A stretch of DNA of 64,000 bases from Kushneria marisflavi (GCF_002157205.1 NZ_CP021358.1:1178001-1242000); one strand, 5' to 3'; counted from the stretch's first letter, positions 43,483-53,441 are shown. Notes: generated by a model not told the origin, from the sequence alone. Program-made: numbers and translations.

Positions 43483-44043
43483 ATGAGCGAACTAAAAGGT
43501 ACCAAGGTTGCCATTCTGGCCACCGACGGTTTTGAAGAGTCCGAGCTTTCCTCGCCGAAAAAGGCACTGGAAGCGCAAAGCATTGAAGTGCACGTCGTGT
43601 CACTGAAGAAAGACGGCATCAAGGCCTGGGCGGAAACCGACTGGGGCGATAAGTATCCGGTCGACAAGGTGCTCGATGAAGTCAGCGCCGACGATTATGA
43701 TGCACTGATGCTGCCGGGTGGTCATTTCAATCCGGATACCCTACGCACCAGCGAACCGGCACTGAGTTTCGTGCGCGATTTCTTCAAGGCCGGCAAGCCG
43801 GTAGGCGCGATCTGCCACGCTCCATGGATTCTGATCAGCGCCGAGGTGGTCGACGGTCGACGCATGACGTCCGTCCCCACCATTGCGCAGGATCTGAAAA
43901 ACGCCGGCGCCCAGTGGGAAGACAGCGAAGTGGTCTGTGACAGCGCGCTGGTCACCAGCCGCACGCCAAAGGATCTCAACGCCTTCAACAACAAGTTGAT
44001 TGAAGAGATCAAGGAAGGGCGTCACCGCAACCAGCACGCCTGA
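43483..44043 (+). CDS. DJ-1/PfpI-family protein, copy 2
   Basis: 186 residues, same fold as its neighbour: TDGFEESELSSP, LMLPGGHFNPDTL, nucleophile Cys111 in GAICHAPW, and the same C-terminal EGRHRNQHA. Alignable over its whole length with copy 1, so a tandem duplication. It lies 50 bases downstream of copy 1 with its own AAGGAG, then a strong terminator. Likely a cytoplasmic stress-response function, partly redundant with copy 1. Confidence 0.9.
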   Translation: MSELKGTKVAILATDGFEESELSSPKKALEAQSIEVHVVSLKKDGIKAWAETDWGDKYPVDKVLDEVSADDYDALMLPGGHFNPDTLRTSEPALSFVRDFFKAGKPVGAICHAPWILISAEVVDGRRMTSVPTIAQDLKNAGAQWEDSEVVCDSALVTSRTPKDLNAFNNKLIEEIKEGRHRNQHA

Positions 44044-44086
44044 TATCGCCATTTCGTGTGTGATACGCACGAAGGGTTGATCGCGG

Positions 44087-44117
44087 CCGGCATCTCTTGT
44101 GAGATGCCGGTTTTTTT
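44087..44117 (+). terminator. intrinsic terminator after the DJ-1 pair
   Basis: Ten-base stem CCGGCATCTC / GAGATGCCGG with a TTGT loop followed by seven T. Confidence 0.95.
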
Positions 44118-44274
44118 GTATGTGATCATGGACAGGGACAACGCCGGAGCGTCTCTGTCGCAATGGCATCATGATCCCACAGGATTCGGAGGTATCACCT
44201 GAGGTCGGGGTCGATGCAACCAATTGTTCAGGTGCCCATCAAAAAGGCAGGAACCACGTGACAGGAAGTCCTTG

Positions 44275-45933
44275 ATGCATATTGTTTTACTGGCACTGGC
44301 GCTGATTCTGGTGGCCGCCGGCAGCGGCATACTGGCACGCTTTGTCCCACGCATTCCCCTGCCCATTTTGCAGATCGCGATAGGCGCCCTGCTGGCCTGG
44401 CTGGAAACACCGCTGGACATCAGCCTTGAGCCCGAGACCTTCATGCTGCTGTTTGTGCCGCCGCTGCTGTTTGCCGATGCCTGGCAGTTTCCCCAGCGAG
44501 AACTGACCTCGCTGCGCCACCCGATCATCGCGCTGGCCGTGGGCCTGGTGCTGTTTACCGTGGTGTGCGCCGGCTTCCTGATTCACTGGCTGCTGCCCAA
44601 CCTGCCGCTGGCCGTCTGTTTTGCCCTGGCCGCCATCCTCTCTCCCACTGATGCCGTAGCGGTATCTGCCATTTCCGGCCAGCTGGGCATCCCGCCGCGC
44701 CTGATGCATATTCTTGAAGGCGAGTCGTTGATGAACGATGCCTCGGCGCTGGTATCGCTCAAGTTTGCCGTGGCCGCGGCCATGACCGGCGCCTTCTCCT
44801 TTGGTCAGGTCAGCCTGCAGTTTGCCCTGATCACTTTTGTCGGCATCTCGGTCGGGATTGCGCTGGCCTTTCTCTTCTCGACCATCCGCCGCAAGCTGAT
44901 CGACCGGCGCGGCACCGAGTCTTCCACCGAAATCCTGCTGGTCATGTTGACGATCCCCTTTGCGGCCTACCTGATTGCCGAGCATTTTGAAGGCTCGGGC
45001 ATCATGGCGGCCGTCTCGGCCGGCCTTACCATCAACCGCACCGAACTCAAGCGCTACGCCCAGACCCGCACCCGCATGCAGATGAACCATTTCTGGGAAA
45101 TTCTGACCTTTTTACTCAATGCGATGGTCTTTTTGCTGCTGGGTCTGCAGTTGCCAGACATCATTGGCGGGGCCATCGAGGTATCACTCAATAACGTGCG
45201 CAGCTTCAGTCTGCCGGAACTGGCGTTTTATGTGGTCGTGATCTCGCTGGCCCTGATGCTGCTGCGTCTTTTCTGGATCATGGGGGCGGTCTATCTGTCG
45301 AGGCTATCATCACGGCGGCGGCGCTCGGCGCATGTGCCCCTGTCCAGTCGCATCATGGCCATTGGGACGGTGGCCGGCATTCGCGGCACCATCACGCTGG
45401 CCGCTGCGCTGTCGCTGCCGCTGACGCTGCCTGGTGGCGGGGCCTTTCCCGGACGCGAGCTGGTGATCTTTCTGGCCACCGGGGTCATTCTTTTTACCCT
45501 GCTGCTGGGCAGCGTTGTTCTGCCGCTGCTTTTGCGCCGCATGGAACAGCCCGATGACAGCTGGCGCGATGAAGAGGCCCGCTCGGCGCGTCATGCCGCC
45601 TCACTTGCCGCCATCGAGGCCATCGAGAGCTGGTACAGCGACGCACAAAAGCGCCATGACACGGAGCTTGAACGCTCGGTGCTGACCGAGACCAGCGCCC
45701 GCATGATCGGCTACTACCGCAACCTGATCACCATTAATGACAAGCGTTCAAGCTCCGAACGACACGAATATGACCAGCGCTTTTCCCGAGAGATGCGTCT
45801 GGCGGCCATACGCGCCGAGCGGCGCGAATACTATCGGCTGCGCTCGACGCATCAGATCGATGATCACACCCTGCGACGGCTGGTACGCGAGCTGGACCTG
45901 GTCGAAATGGCGCTGGCTCCCGGCACCCGATAG
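44275..45933 (+). CDS. CPA1 Na+/H+ antiporter, copy 1
   Basis: 552-residue monovalent cation:proton antiporter of the CPA1 family (YjcE/NhaP type): about 12 membrane segments, then a roughly 130-residue cytoplasmic C-terminus rich in Arg and Glu. The transport core shows ILSPTDAVAVSAI and LEGESLMNDASALVSLKFA, with the conserved Asp of the ion site in the SLMNDAS segment. ATG 44275 (MHIVLLALAL) begins the first membrane helix; an in-frame ATG at 44224 would add a polar leader. Role: sodium or potassium extrusion and pH control. A paralogue lies at 49409-51085. Confidence 0.92.
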   Translation: MHIVLLALALILVAAGSGILARFVPRIPLPILQIAIGALLAWLETPLDISLEPETFMLLFVPPLLFADAWQFPQRELTSLRHPIIALAVGLVLFTVVCAGFLIHWLLPNLPLAVCFALAAILSPTDAVAVSAISGQLGIPPRLMHILEGESLMNDASALVSLKFAVAAAMTGAFSFGQVSLQFALITFVGISVGIALAFLFSTIRRKLIDRRGTESSTEILLVMLTIPFAAYLIAEHFEGSGIMAAVSAGLTINRTELKRYAQTRTRMQMNHFWEILTFLLNAMVFLLLGLQLPDIIGGAIEVSLNNVRSFSLPELAFYVVVISLALMLLRLFWIMGAVYLSRLSSRRRRSAHVPLSSRIMAIGTVAGIRGTITLAAALSLPLTLPGGGAFPGRELVIFLATGVILFTLLLGSVVLPLLLRRMEQPDDSWRDEEARSARHAASLAAIEAIESWYSDAQKRHDTELERSVLTETSARMIGYYRNLITINDKRSSSERHEYDQRFSREMRLAAIRAERREYYRLRSTHQIDDHTLRRLVRELDLVEMALAPGTR

Positions 45934-46022
45934 GACGATGCTGGAGATCGGCCCGCCCCTTGTTATAAAGAGGCAAGGCTGTATTGTCTGAGATGTGCTC
46001 TTCACAACAAGGATAAAGACTC

Positions 46023-46643
46023 ATGAGCCAGACCTCTTCCTTAAAAAGTGATGATCAACACTCGAGTGCACTGCTGCGCACCCTGCTGATGCTGGATCGC
46101 GGACTGGGCCTGATCGAAAAAACCATCGTTGCCGGCAGCATTCTCGTCATGGCGCTTTTGATGAGCGCTCATGTCGTGGGCAACATTGTCCTTGGTCAGG
46201 GCATCACCGGTACTTATGAAATGACCGAGATGCTGATCGTGATCATTACCTTTGTCGGTGTCGGCTATGCCGCCCGTCACGCCCGACACATCAGCATGTC
46301 AGCGTTTTATGAACAGCTCAGTGGCCAGCGCCGCAAGGCCCTTCTGATACTGATCTGTCTGGGAACGGCGCTTTTGATGTTCTACTTCAGCTACAAATCC
46401 ATCGAGTATGTCATCACCATCCATGACCGCGGCCGTACCAGCGCCTCACTGCAGATGCCGCTGTGGATCGTTTATCTCGCCCTCCCCATCGGTTTTGCGC
46501 TCGCCGGCATTCAATATGTCCTGACAGTCATTCGTAACCTGACCACCCCCGGCATCTGGCGCTCTCTTACGGAACAGGAGGGTTACAACGATGCGCCGCT
46601 GCCCGACAGCGAAAACGAGGGTGCCGACACGACTCGCGATTGA
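46023..46643 (+). CDS. dctQ: TRAP transporter small permease (DctQ type)
   Basis: 206 residues with four membrane segments (about 35-55, 65-85, 105-125, 145-165) in a DctQ arrangement. The loop YAARHARHISMSAFYEQL matches the family's RHIxxD/S region. Together with DctM it moves a solute handed over by a periplasmic binding protein, driven by sodium. AAGGATAAAG precedes the ATG. The C-terminus is polar and acidic. The large permease follows 60 bases downstream. Confidence 0.9.
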   Translation: MSQTSSLKSDDQHSSALLRTLLMLDRGLGLIEKTIVAGSILVMALLMSAHVVGNIVLGQGITGTYEMTEMLIVIITFVGVGYAARHARHISMSAFYEQLSGQRRKALLILICLGTALLMFYFSYKSIEYVITIHDRGRTSASLQMPLWIVYLALPIGFALAGIQYVLTVIRNLTTPGIWRSLTEQEGYNDAPLPDSENEGADTTRD

Positions 46644-46703
46644 TCACCATCTATATGGCGCTTGCAACCACAAACTGATGACAACAATGCAAGGGGAAGG
46701 ATC

Positions 46704-47987
46704 ATGCTGATAGGGCTTGGTGTGCTCATGCTCGTGCTGCTGCTGTTGGGGTTTCCCATGATGGTCCCCCTGGCGGCCGGCACGCTTTACATGATGTTTA
46801 CCGGAATGACCTTTTTTGGCCCAGACCAGGCGGTCAGCTGGATGATCAATGGGGTCGGCAGCTGGGTACTGGCCGCCGTGCCCATGTTCATTTTTGCCGC
46901 GGATATTTTGACCAAGGGCCACACCGCCAATCGACTGCTGGATGTGGTCGATGTCTTTACGCGCCACCTGCGTGGCGGTCTTCCCATCACTACTGCCGCA
47001 TCCTGTGCCCTGTTTGGGGCCGTTTCAGGCTCCACTCAGGCCACCGTCGTAGCCATGGGCGGACCGATGCGCCCTCGCCTGCTTCAGAAAGGATATTCCG
47101 ACGCTTTTACGCTGGCTCTGATCATCAATGCCAGTGATGTGGCCCTGCTGATTCCGCCCAGCATCGGCTTCATTATCTATGGCGTGGCGATGCAGACCTC
47201 GATCGGTGATCTCTTTCTGGCCGGCATCCTGCCGGGGCTTTTGATCATGGTCATGTTTTCGCTCTACTGCTGGATCGATTCTCGTCTAAAGGGCATTGAA
47301 CCCGACCCGAAGGCCTCATGGCGTGAACGAGGACGTGCGCTTCGTCGCGTCATCCTCCCGCTGGGCTTTCCGATACTGGTGGTGGGCGGAATCTATGGAG
47401 GATTTTTCAGCGCCGTTGAAGCCTCGGCCGTGGCGGTGGCCTATGCCCTGCTGCTGGAAGTGGTGATCTATCGACAGGTCAGGATTCGTGAGCTTGGCAG
47501 TCTGGCGCTCTCGACCGGCATGATTACCGCTGTGGTCTTCATTCTGGTGGCGATCGGTGCGGCCTTTTCTCAGGCACTGGCAACGGCGGGCGTTCCCCAG
47601 CAGATTCTGGGACCAATCATCGAGAGCATCGGAGACAGTCAGTTTCTGGCGCTGCTTCTGATTGCCGTGGCCTTCTTTATTGGCTGCATGTTTGTCGACC
47701 CCATTGTGGTCATCCTGATTCTGGTGCCCATTTTCAAACCGCTGGTGCAGTCGACCGGGCTGGACCCGGTGCATGTCGGGGTCATCGTGACGCTTCAGGC
47801 GGCTATCGGTTCGGCCACACCTCCCTTTGGCTGCGATATCTTTACGGCCATCGCCGTCTTTCGTCGCCCCTATCTGGAGGTCATTCGAGGCACGCCACCC
47901 TTTATTCTCGTCCTGTTGCTGGCCACGCTGATTCTGATCGTCTTTCCACAGATCTCGCTGCTGCTGCCCTCGCTCGGCGGTGACTGA
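46704..47987 (+). CDS. dctM: TRAP transporter large permease (DctM type)
   Basis: 427 residues, the usual DctM length, with about 12 membrane segments. Family landmarks: FPMMVPLAAGTLYMM, the ALFGAVSGSTQATVVAMG turn, ALIINASDVALLIPPSIGFIIYG, and PFGCDIFTAIAVF. ATG 46704 has AAGGGGAAGGATC upstream and starts the first helix. The partner binding protein is the convergent gene at 48092-49144. The substrate (typically an organic acid or compatible solute) is not readable from the permease. Confidence 0.93.
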   Translation: MLIGLGVLMLVLLLLGFPMMVPLAAGTLYMMFTGMTFFGPDQAVSWMINGVGSWVLAAVPMFIFAADILTKGHTANRLLDVVDVFTRHLRGGLPITTAASCALFGAVSGSTQATVVAMGGPMRPRLLQKGYSDAFTLALIINASDVALLIPPSIGFIIYGVAMQTSIGDLFLAGILPGLLIMVMFSLYCWIDSRLKGIEPDPKASWRERGRALRRVILPLGFPILVVGGIYGGFFSAVEASAVAVAYALLLEVVIYRQVRIRELGSLALSTGMITAVVFILVAIGAAFSQALATAGVPQQILGPIIESIGDSQFLALLLIAVAFFIGCMFVDPIVVILILVPIFKPLVQSTGLDPVHVGVIVTLQAAIGSATPPFGCDIFTAIAVFRRPYLEVIRGTPPFILVLLLATLILIVFPQISLLLPSLGGD

Positions 47988-48034
47988 ACACGCGACTGAC
48001 GCCGGATAATGATCCTGTCCGGCACTCCATGAAA

Positions 48035-48064
48035 AACGCCCGCAGGCGATTGCCTGCGGGCGTT
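48035..48064. terminator. stem-loop between dctM and dctP
   Basis: Perfect 13-base stem AACGCCCGCAGGC / GCCTGCGGGCGTT with a GATT loop. Short A-run before and TTGTCATT after. It lies between convergent genes and could terminate both. Confidence 0.8.
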
Positions 48065-48091
48065 GTCATTTCAACATGAGTCTGGGCTGGC

Positions 48092-49144
48092 TCAGGAGGA
48101 CTGATGACCGCTGTCATTGTCGCTGGAGCCGGATTTGCTCTCCTCGACCTGTTTGAGCAGGATATCCAGGGCCTGCTTGCCACGCTCACCGACCATGTCG
48201 ACATAGACCTGCCGAACCGGGCGGGCCAGCTCACGGAAGCGACTGCGCTCTTGCTCATCAAGGTGAATGATCTTGATGTCGCTGTTGTCCTTGATGGTCT
48301 CAAGACGCTCGGCGTTGAACTGCGTCTGGATGTCGTTTCCCTTTTGGACCATTTCATCCAGCGTGGACTGCAGCATTTCCTGCTGATCGTCAGGCAGCGC
48401 TTCGTACCAGTCCTGATTGGCGATCAGATTGCCGATAAACTGTGCCTGCTCGGCAAAGATCATATAGTCCTGCACTTCATAAAAGCCCATGTTTTCATGA
48501 GCAAAGACCGGCTGGATATTGCCTTCGGCCTGACCCTGTTGTAGGGCGCTATAGAGCTCGCCGTAGGCGATGGTAATGGGCGCGGCGCCATAGGCCTGAT
48601 AGGTGGCGCGCAGCAGGCTGTTGTCCATGACGCGAATCTGCAGGCCCTTCATGTCCTCGGGCGTACGAATTTCCTTGTTGGCGGTCCATACCTGGAAGCC
48701 TTCAGGTACGGCGGCCAGCGGCACCAGTCCTCGACTGCGAAACGATTGCTGCCACGCATCGCTTTGCATGAAGGCATCAGAATTGAGTATCTCGGCGGTT
48801 TCCAGCTGATCGTTGGGCATCACGTAGTTGAGGCTCATCAACTGACTTTCCGGTACTGTGCCGCCCAGAAAACCCGAGCCGAAGGAGATGGGGATGGCAC
48901 CACTTTGCAACGCGTCATACAACGCCGAGTAATTGGACCCCCAGACCCCGTAGGGAAGGATCTGGACAGTGATGTCTCCGTCACTTTTTTCTTCGATCAG
49001 ATCCTTGAAGGCTTCTGCATAGGCGTACTGGACACTCCCTTCAGTCTCCTCAAGGCCAAAGCGCCAGGTATCGGCAAGCGCAGAAGTTGCTGCACCCATC
49101 ATCGAGAGGGCAAACACTCCGGTCACGACATTACGAATCTGCAT
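48092..49144 (-). CDS. dctP: TRAP transporter solute-binding protein (DctP type)
   Basis: 350 residues with a Sec signal peptide (cleavage near SALADTW). The DctP fold shows GGTVPESQLMSLNYVMP, then KGLQIRVMDNSLL with the conserved carboxylate-binding Arg171, and AYGELYSALQQGQAEGNIQPV. It is periplasmic and hands an organic anion to DctQM. Unusually it is convergent with dctQM rather than in the same operon, so it has its own promoter in the 263-base gap before the second antiporter gene. The C-terminal tail (ESKSGSSDNDSGHQSS) is low-complexity. Confidence 0.92.
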   Translation of the reverse strand: MQIRNVVTGVFALSMMGAATSALADTWRFGLEETEGSVQYAYAEAFKDLIEEKSDGDITVQILPYGVWGSNYSALYDALQSGAIPISFGSGFLGGTVPESQLMSLNYVMPNDQLETAEILNSDAFMQSDAWQQSFRSRGLVPLAAVPEGFQVWTANKEIRTPEDMKGLQIRVMDNSLLRATYQAYGAAPITIAYGELYSALQQGQAEGNIQPVFAHENMGFYEVQDYMIFAEQAQFIGNLIANQDWYEALPDDQQEMLQSTLDEMVQKGNDIQTQFNAERLETIKDNSDIKIIHLDEQERSRFRELARPVRQVYVDMVGERGKQALDILLKQVEESKSGSSDNDSGHQSS

Positions 49145-49408
49145 ACGGATACCTTTAGTAGTTGTTTATCCGATTTCAGAACAGGACAGCGGTATCTCCC
49201 TGTCAAATCGAGTAACAGGAATTGATACCTATCTGTCGAAGGAAACTTACTGTATCACAGCTTTGAGCTTCCTTTTTTTGACCACCCGGGCTCGCCCATG
49301 ACCTGACGTGTCATGCTGTCGGTTCTCCTTGTTGCTTCATGAAATACGATATGCTGCCCAGCCTCGTCACTCATGACGCCTCTTTAGTCCAATAGATAAT
49401 CTGACCCC

Positions 49409-51085
49409 ATGGATGCCGTCTTTCTTGTATTGATACTGCTGCTGATCGCCTCTGCTACCGGTGTCGCGGCCCGTTTCCTGCCTGCACTGCCTACCCCGCT
49501 GGTGCAGATTGCCTTTGGCGTGCTGCTGGCCCTGCCGGGCATCGGCTTGAATGTGGAGCTCGAACCCGAGCTCTTTTTGCTGGTGTTTATTGCCCCGCTG
49601 CTGTTTGCCGATGCCAGACGCTTTCCCCAGCGCGAATTCATGGTGCTGCGCGGGCCGATTCTGGCACTGGCGCTGGGGCTGGTGCTCTTTACCGTACTGG
49701 GCGTGGGGGCCTTCATCCACTGGCTGTTTCCGGCATTGGCCCTGCCGGTCTGCTTTGCCCTTGCTGCCATTCTCTCACCGACCGATGCGGTGGCAGTCTC
49801 GGCCATTTCGGGGCGTCTGCCGGTGCCACCACGACTGATGCGCATTCTGGAAGGCGAATCGCTGATGAACGATGCCTCGGGTCTGGTGGCCTTCAAGTTT
49901 GCGGTCGCCGCCGCACTGACCGGCACCTTTTCGGTGACGCAGGCCACGCTGGGCTTTTTCATCATCTCCATCGGCGGGCTTTTTGTCGGTGCGCTGATGG
50001 CGCTGGTCTTCAACGTGATCCGCACGCGACTGATCGAGCGTCATCTGGGTGAAGGCTCGACCATTCAGATCCTGCTGCTTCTGCTGCTTCTGCCCTTTGC
50101 CGCCTATCTGCTGGCCGAGCATTTCGGCATGTCCGGCATTCTGGCCGCCGTGGCGGCCGGCATGGTCATCAACCGCACGGATCTGAAACGCGAAAGCCAG
50201 GTCAACATGCGTATGCAGACCAAAAGCGTCTGGGAGATGCTGGAGTTCACGCTCAACGCCCTGGTTTTTCTGCTCTTGGGTTTTCAGCTGCCGGATATCG
50301 TGGGCGGGGCGCTTGATCACTCGCTGCATGACGTGGGCAACTACGAATTTCTGCGCCTTCTGGGCTACGTGGCCGTCATCTCGATCGCGCTGCTGCTGTC
50401 GCGGTTTGTCTGGATTCTAAGCGCCACCTGGCTTCAGCGGCGTTTTTCAAAGGAGCGGCGCGCCGCCATCTCGATGCGGGTGATGCTGGCGGCAACGCTT
50501 GCCGGCATTCGCGGTACCATCACACTGGCCGCGGCACTGTCACTGCCACAGCTGATGAATGACGGCACGCCCTTTCCGGCGCGCGAACTGCTGATCTTTC
50601 TGGCCACCGGCGTGATCATGTTCACCCTGATCACCGGCAGTATCGGCCTGCCGCTGGTGTTGAAAAACCTCGACCTGCCCCGCGACACCCATGAGTTTGA
50701 AGAGGAACGCCGCGCCCGGATCGCCGCAGCCGAAGCCGCCATCCGGCGCATCGAGGACTTCCACCATCAGCGGGCGGAAACCTTTACCCGGGAACATCAC
50801 AGTGAAGAGTTCATCATTGCCTTCAACGACATCAGATCACAGCTGATGACCTGGTATCGGCAGCGTCTTGAGCTGGGCGACACCACCGTTCCCACGCCAA
50901 GACTTGAAGCAATTCGTTCGCTGGAGCGGGAAACCCGGGTCGAAGCGCTACGCGCCGAGCGCCGCGAGTACTATCGTCTGCGCGGCAAGCATCACATCAA
51001 CGATGACGTGCTGCGAAAGCTGGTGCGGGAGGTGGATCTGGCCGAAACGGCACTGACCGGCGATACCGGCCACGCCCATCACTGA
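49409..51085 (+). CDS. CPA1 Na+/H+ antiporter, copy 2
   Basis: 558 residues, paralogous over its full length to the antiporter at 44275-45933: the same AILSPTDAVAVSAISG, LEGESLMNDAS, LAEHF-SGI-AAV-AG and C-terminal AERREYYRLR-ID/N-D segments. About 12 membrane helices and a charged cytoplasmic C-terminus. No good ribosome site is visible before ATG 49409, though the first helix starts directly there. It overlaps the convergent esterase gene by 7 bases. Ion specificity (Na+, K+ or Li+) cannot be told from sequence. Confidence 0.92.
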   Translation: MDAVFLVLILLLIASATGVAARFLPALPTPLVQIAFGVLLALPGIGLNVELEPELFLLVFIAPLLFADARRFPQREFMVLRGPILALALGLVLFTVLGVGAFIHWLFPALALPVCFALAAILSPTDAVAVSAISGRLPVPPRLMRILEGESLMNDASGLVAFKFAVAAALTGTFSVTQATLGFFIISIGGLFVGALMALVFNVIRTRLIERHLGEGSTIQILLLLLLLPFAAYLLAEHFGMSGILAAVAAGMVINRTDLKRESQVNMRMQTKSVWEMLEFTLNALVFLLLGFQLPDIVGGALDHSLHDVGNYEFLRLLGYVAVISIALLLSRFVWILSATWLQRRFSKERRAAISMRVMLAATLAGIRGTITLAAALSLPQLMNDGTPFPARELLIFLATGVIMFTLITGSIGLPLVLKNLDLPRDTHEFEEERRARIAAAEAAIRRIEDFHHQRAETFTREHHSEEFIIAFNDIRSQLMTWYRQRLELGDTTVPTPRLEAIRSLERETRVEALRAERREYYRLRGKHHINDDVLRKLVREVDLAETALTGDTGHAHH

Positions 51086-51984
51086 GCGTTGTCCGCTCCG
51101 GTATTTGTGCGAGGCGGGGTGTCATGAACGAACGTGTCGATATCATCAAGGACCGGCCCCAGCCAGCGCAGGGGCCAGGCCAGTGAGGCAATCAGCGTCA
51201 CGTGGCTGGTGCGATCGGCGTAATCTTCGGTCACCGCGACCCCATGGGCACGCAGGGCGCGGGCCATGCCGGCCGTATTGCGAATCGGATTGACCGTGGT
51301 ATCGCGGTGCGAGGCCATCAAAAGTGCTGGCGGTGATCGATCACTCACGTGGTTGATGGGCTGGGTGTCACTGGAAGTATGTGGCCAATCGAAGACCGGA
51401 CGGGCATCTTCATTGGTGATCGGGAGAAAGTCATAGGGCCCGGCCAGACCGATCCAGCCGGCCAGAATGTCGGGTGACAGCGACTGCGCCGCCAGCCAGC
51501 GCGGGTCCAGTGCGACCATGGCGGCGTTATAGGCCCCGGCACTGTGTCCCATGACGAAAAGTCGGTGCGGGTCACCGCCATACTGGTCAATATGGCGATG
51601 GCTCCAGGCCAGCACCCTGGCGCTGTCCTCGACAAAGTCCGGATATCGCACCTCGGGATAAAGCCGGTAGTCGGCCACAACGGTCACGATACCGCGTGAC
51701 GCCAGCGCCCGACCCACAAAGCGGTAGTCCTGACGCTCACCTTCTCGCCATGTCCCGCCATAAAGAAACACCACCACCGGGGCATGGCCATCGGCGCCCT
51801 GTGGACGGTAGATGTCCAGACGCTGGCGCGGCAGTTCACCGTAGGCGATCGAATCGAACGCTTGCGTCTGCCCCGCAGGCGTCAGAGCGTTGATGACCTC
51901 CACGCCCGAACAGCCGGCCAGTAGCGGCATCCACAGCAGCAGCCACCACCAGCGCCATGTCAGTCGGCATTGATTGCTTATCAT
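51079..51984 (-). CDS. lipoprotein alpha/beta-hydrolase (esterase)
   Basis: 301 residues. A lipoprotein signal ends LAGC (Cys25) after a Trp-rich hydrophobic stretch, and an alpha/beta-hydrolase domain follows. The oxyanion-hole segment is FLYGGTWREG, the nucleophile elbow GHSAG has Ser148, an Asp candidate is in SHRDTTVNP, and the catalytic His is likely in TSHVTLI. It resembles the BD-FAE/kynurenine-formamidase-like esterases. It starts exactly at the last base of the upstream symporter gene, so it is co-translated with it. Confidence 0.87.
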   Translation of the reverse strand: MISNQCRLTWRWWWLLLWMPLLAGCSGVEVINALTPAGQTQAFDSIAYGELPRQRLDIYRPQGADGHAPVVVFLYGGTWREGERQDYRFVGRALASRGIVTVVADYRLYPEVRYPDFVEDSARVLAWSHRHIDQYGGDPHRLFVMGHSAGAYNAAMVALDPRWLAAQSLSPDILAGWIGLAGPYDFLPITNEDARPVFDWPHTSSDTQPINHVSDRSPPALLMASHRDTTVNPIRNTAGMARALRAHGVAVTEDYADRTSHVTLIASLAWPLRWLGPVLDDIDTFVHDTPPRTNTGADNAQ

Positions 51985-53441
51985 CAGGGTTGTCGTGCCA
52001 CCTCATAAAACCGTTGCAGCGTCTCTTCGGAAGCCGAGCGAGTACGCCGTGAGACCGCGACAAACAGCGGCAGGTTGAGCAAAAGCCCCCAGAAACCGGC
52101 ATGTACACCCAGCGGATTGGGCCAGATCACTGTCAGGGCAAACGTCACTGCAAACCCGGCCAGAAGGCCTGCCATGACCCCGCTGCGGGTTGCACCGAAC
52201 CAGAAGAACATGCCAATAAACGCCGGCAGCACCTGAGCAGCAAAGCCCAGCCCGACCAGCAGGATCATCACCAGATTGCCGGGTTCGCTGATGGCGAGCA
52301 CTGCCACCAGCGCCAGCACCGGAAAAAGCATCCAGCGCGCCAGACGCGCGGTGAAATCATCATCAAGCCGCAGCGTCGGCTGAATGACATCCCGGGTGAT
52401 CGACAGTGCCACCGAATGAACGAAGGGCTCACAGGAAGACATCGCCGCCGCCAGCGTACCCGCCCCCAGAAGCCCGGTCAGCCAGGCCGGCATGGTCTGC
52501 ATCGCCATCTCGAGCGCCACGGTATCGGCGCGCGACAGCTCTGGCAGCGTAAAGATGCCAATAAAGCCCACCACCACCATGGGCAGAATGACCACATAGT
52601 AGGTGGGCAGCCAGGTCGCCGAGCGGCGGATGGTCTCGCGCGAACGCGCGCTCATCCACTGCGTCCAGACCGGCGGCAGAAAGGAGAGCATCGACACGAT
52701 GATCGACGTTGTCCAGAAGGCAAACCCCATGTTGCCACTGGCGCCCGGCAGGGTCATGAACTCGGGCCGTTCGGCAGCCAGGCGTTCGAAAAGGGGCGCA
52801 CTTGTCCAGCCACCGGTGAAGTCATGCACGGCCCATAGCCCCACCAGCCAGGCCACGAACAGCATAAGGCCTCCCTGAAAGGCATTGGTCATGCCGATGG
52901 CGCGCTGACCGCTGATGTAGAGATAGCTCCCCATCACGCACAGCACCATGAGTACACCGGCCCATACCGGAATCATGCCGCCACTCATGACGCTCAGGAT
53001 GTAGGCCGCCCCCATGGTTTGAAGCACCGCATAGGCCAGTGTACCGATCGCCATGACCAGTGATGCCAGCGCCCCCAGTGCCGTGCTTTCAAAACGATCA
53101 CGAATGGCACTGGCCTGGGTCACATGACCAAAGCGCGCCCCCAGCGTCCATACCCTGGGTCCAAAATACCAGGCGACCACGGCCAGATAGGAGAGATAAA
53201 TCACCACATAAAAGACCGCCACACCCCGCGAGAAGGCCCAGCCTGGCGCGCCCATGAAGGTATAGGCGCTGACGCTACCGGCCCCGATCAACAGATAGAG
53301 CATCATGCCATTCATGCTGCGCCCGGCCACGCCCCACTGCTCAAGCGCCGTCATGGCATGTCCACCACGTGCGCGAATGCCAATCCAAAGGGCCAGTGCT
53401 ATATATAAAAGCGTCAACCACAGCGGCGTCATGTCCGTCAT
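51984..53441 (-). CDS. sodium:solute symporter (SSS family)
   Basis: 485 residues with about 13 membrane helices. SSS signatures include AGRSMNGMMLYLLIGAGSVSAYTFMGAPGWAF and GAGTLAAAMSSCEPFVHSVALSITRDVIQP. ATG 53441 (MTDMTPLWLTLLY) with GGAG upstream is chosen; the frame upstream reads as non-coding. The ATG overlaps the stop of the small DUF3311-like gene (ATGA), a pairing known for SSS permeases. Substrate unknown; candidates are organic acids or other small solutes. Confidence 0.88.
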   Translation of the reverse strand: MTDMTPLWLTLLYIALALWIGIRARGGHAMTALEQWGVAGRSMNGMMLYLLIGAGSVSAYTFMGAPGWAFSRGVAVFYVVIYLSYLAVVAWYFGPRVWTLGARFGHVTQASAIRDRFESTALGALASLVMAIGTLAYAVLQTMGAAYILSVMSGGMIPVWAGVLMVLCVMGSYLYISGQRAIGMTNAFQGGLMLFVAWLVGLWAVHDFTGGWTSAPLFERLAAERPEFMTLPGASGNMGFAFWTTSIIVSMLSFLPPVWTQWMSARSRETIRRSATWLPTYYVVILPMVVVGFIGIFTLPELSRADTVALEMAMQTMPAWLTGLLGAGTLAAAMSSCEPFVHSVALSITRDVIQPTLRLDDDFTARLARWMLFPVLALVAVLAISEPGNLVMILLVGLGFAAQVLPAFIGMFFWFGATRSGVMAGLLAGFAVTFALTVIWPNPLGVHAGFWGLLLNLPLFVAVSRRTRSASEETLQRFYEVARQP

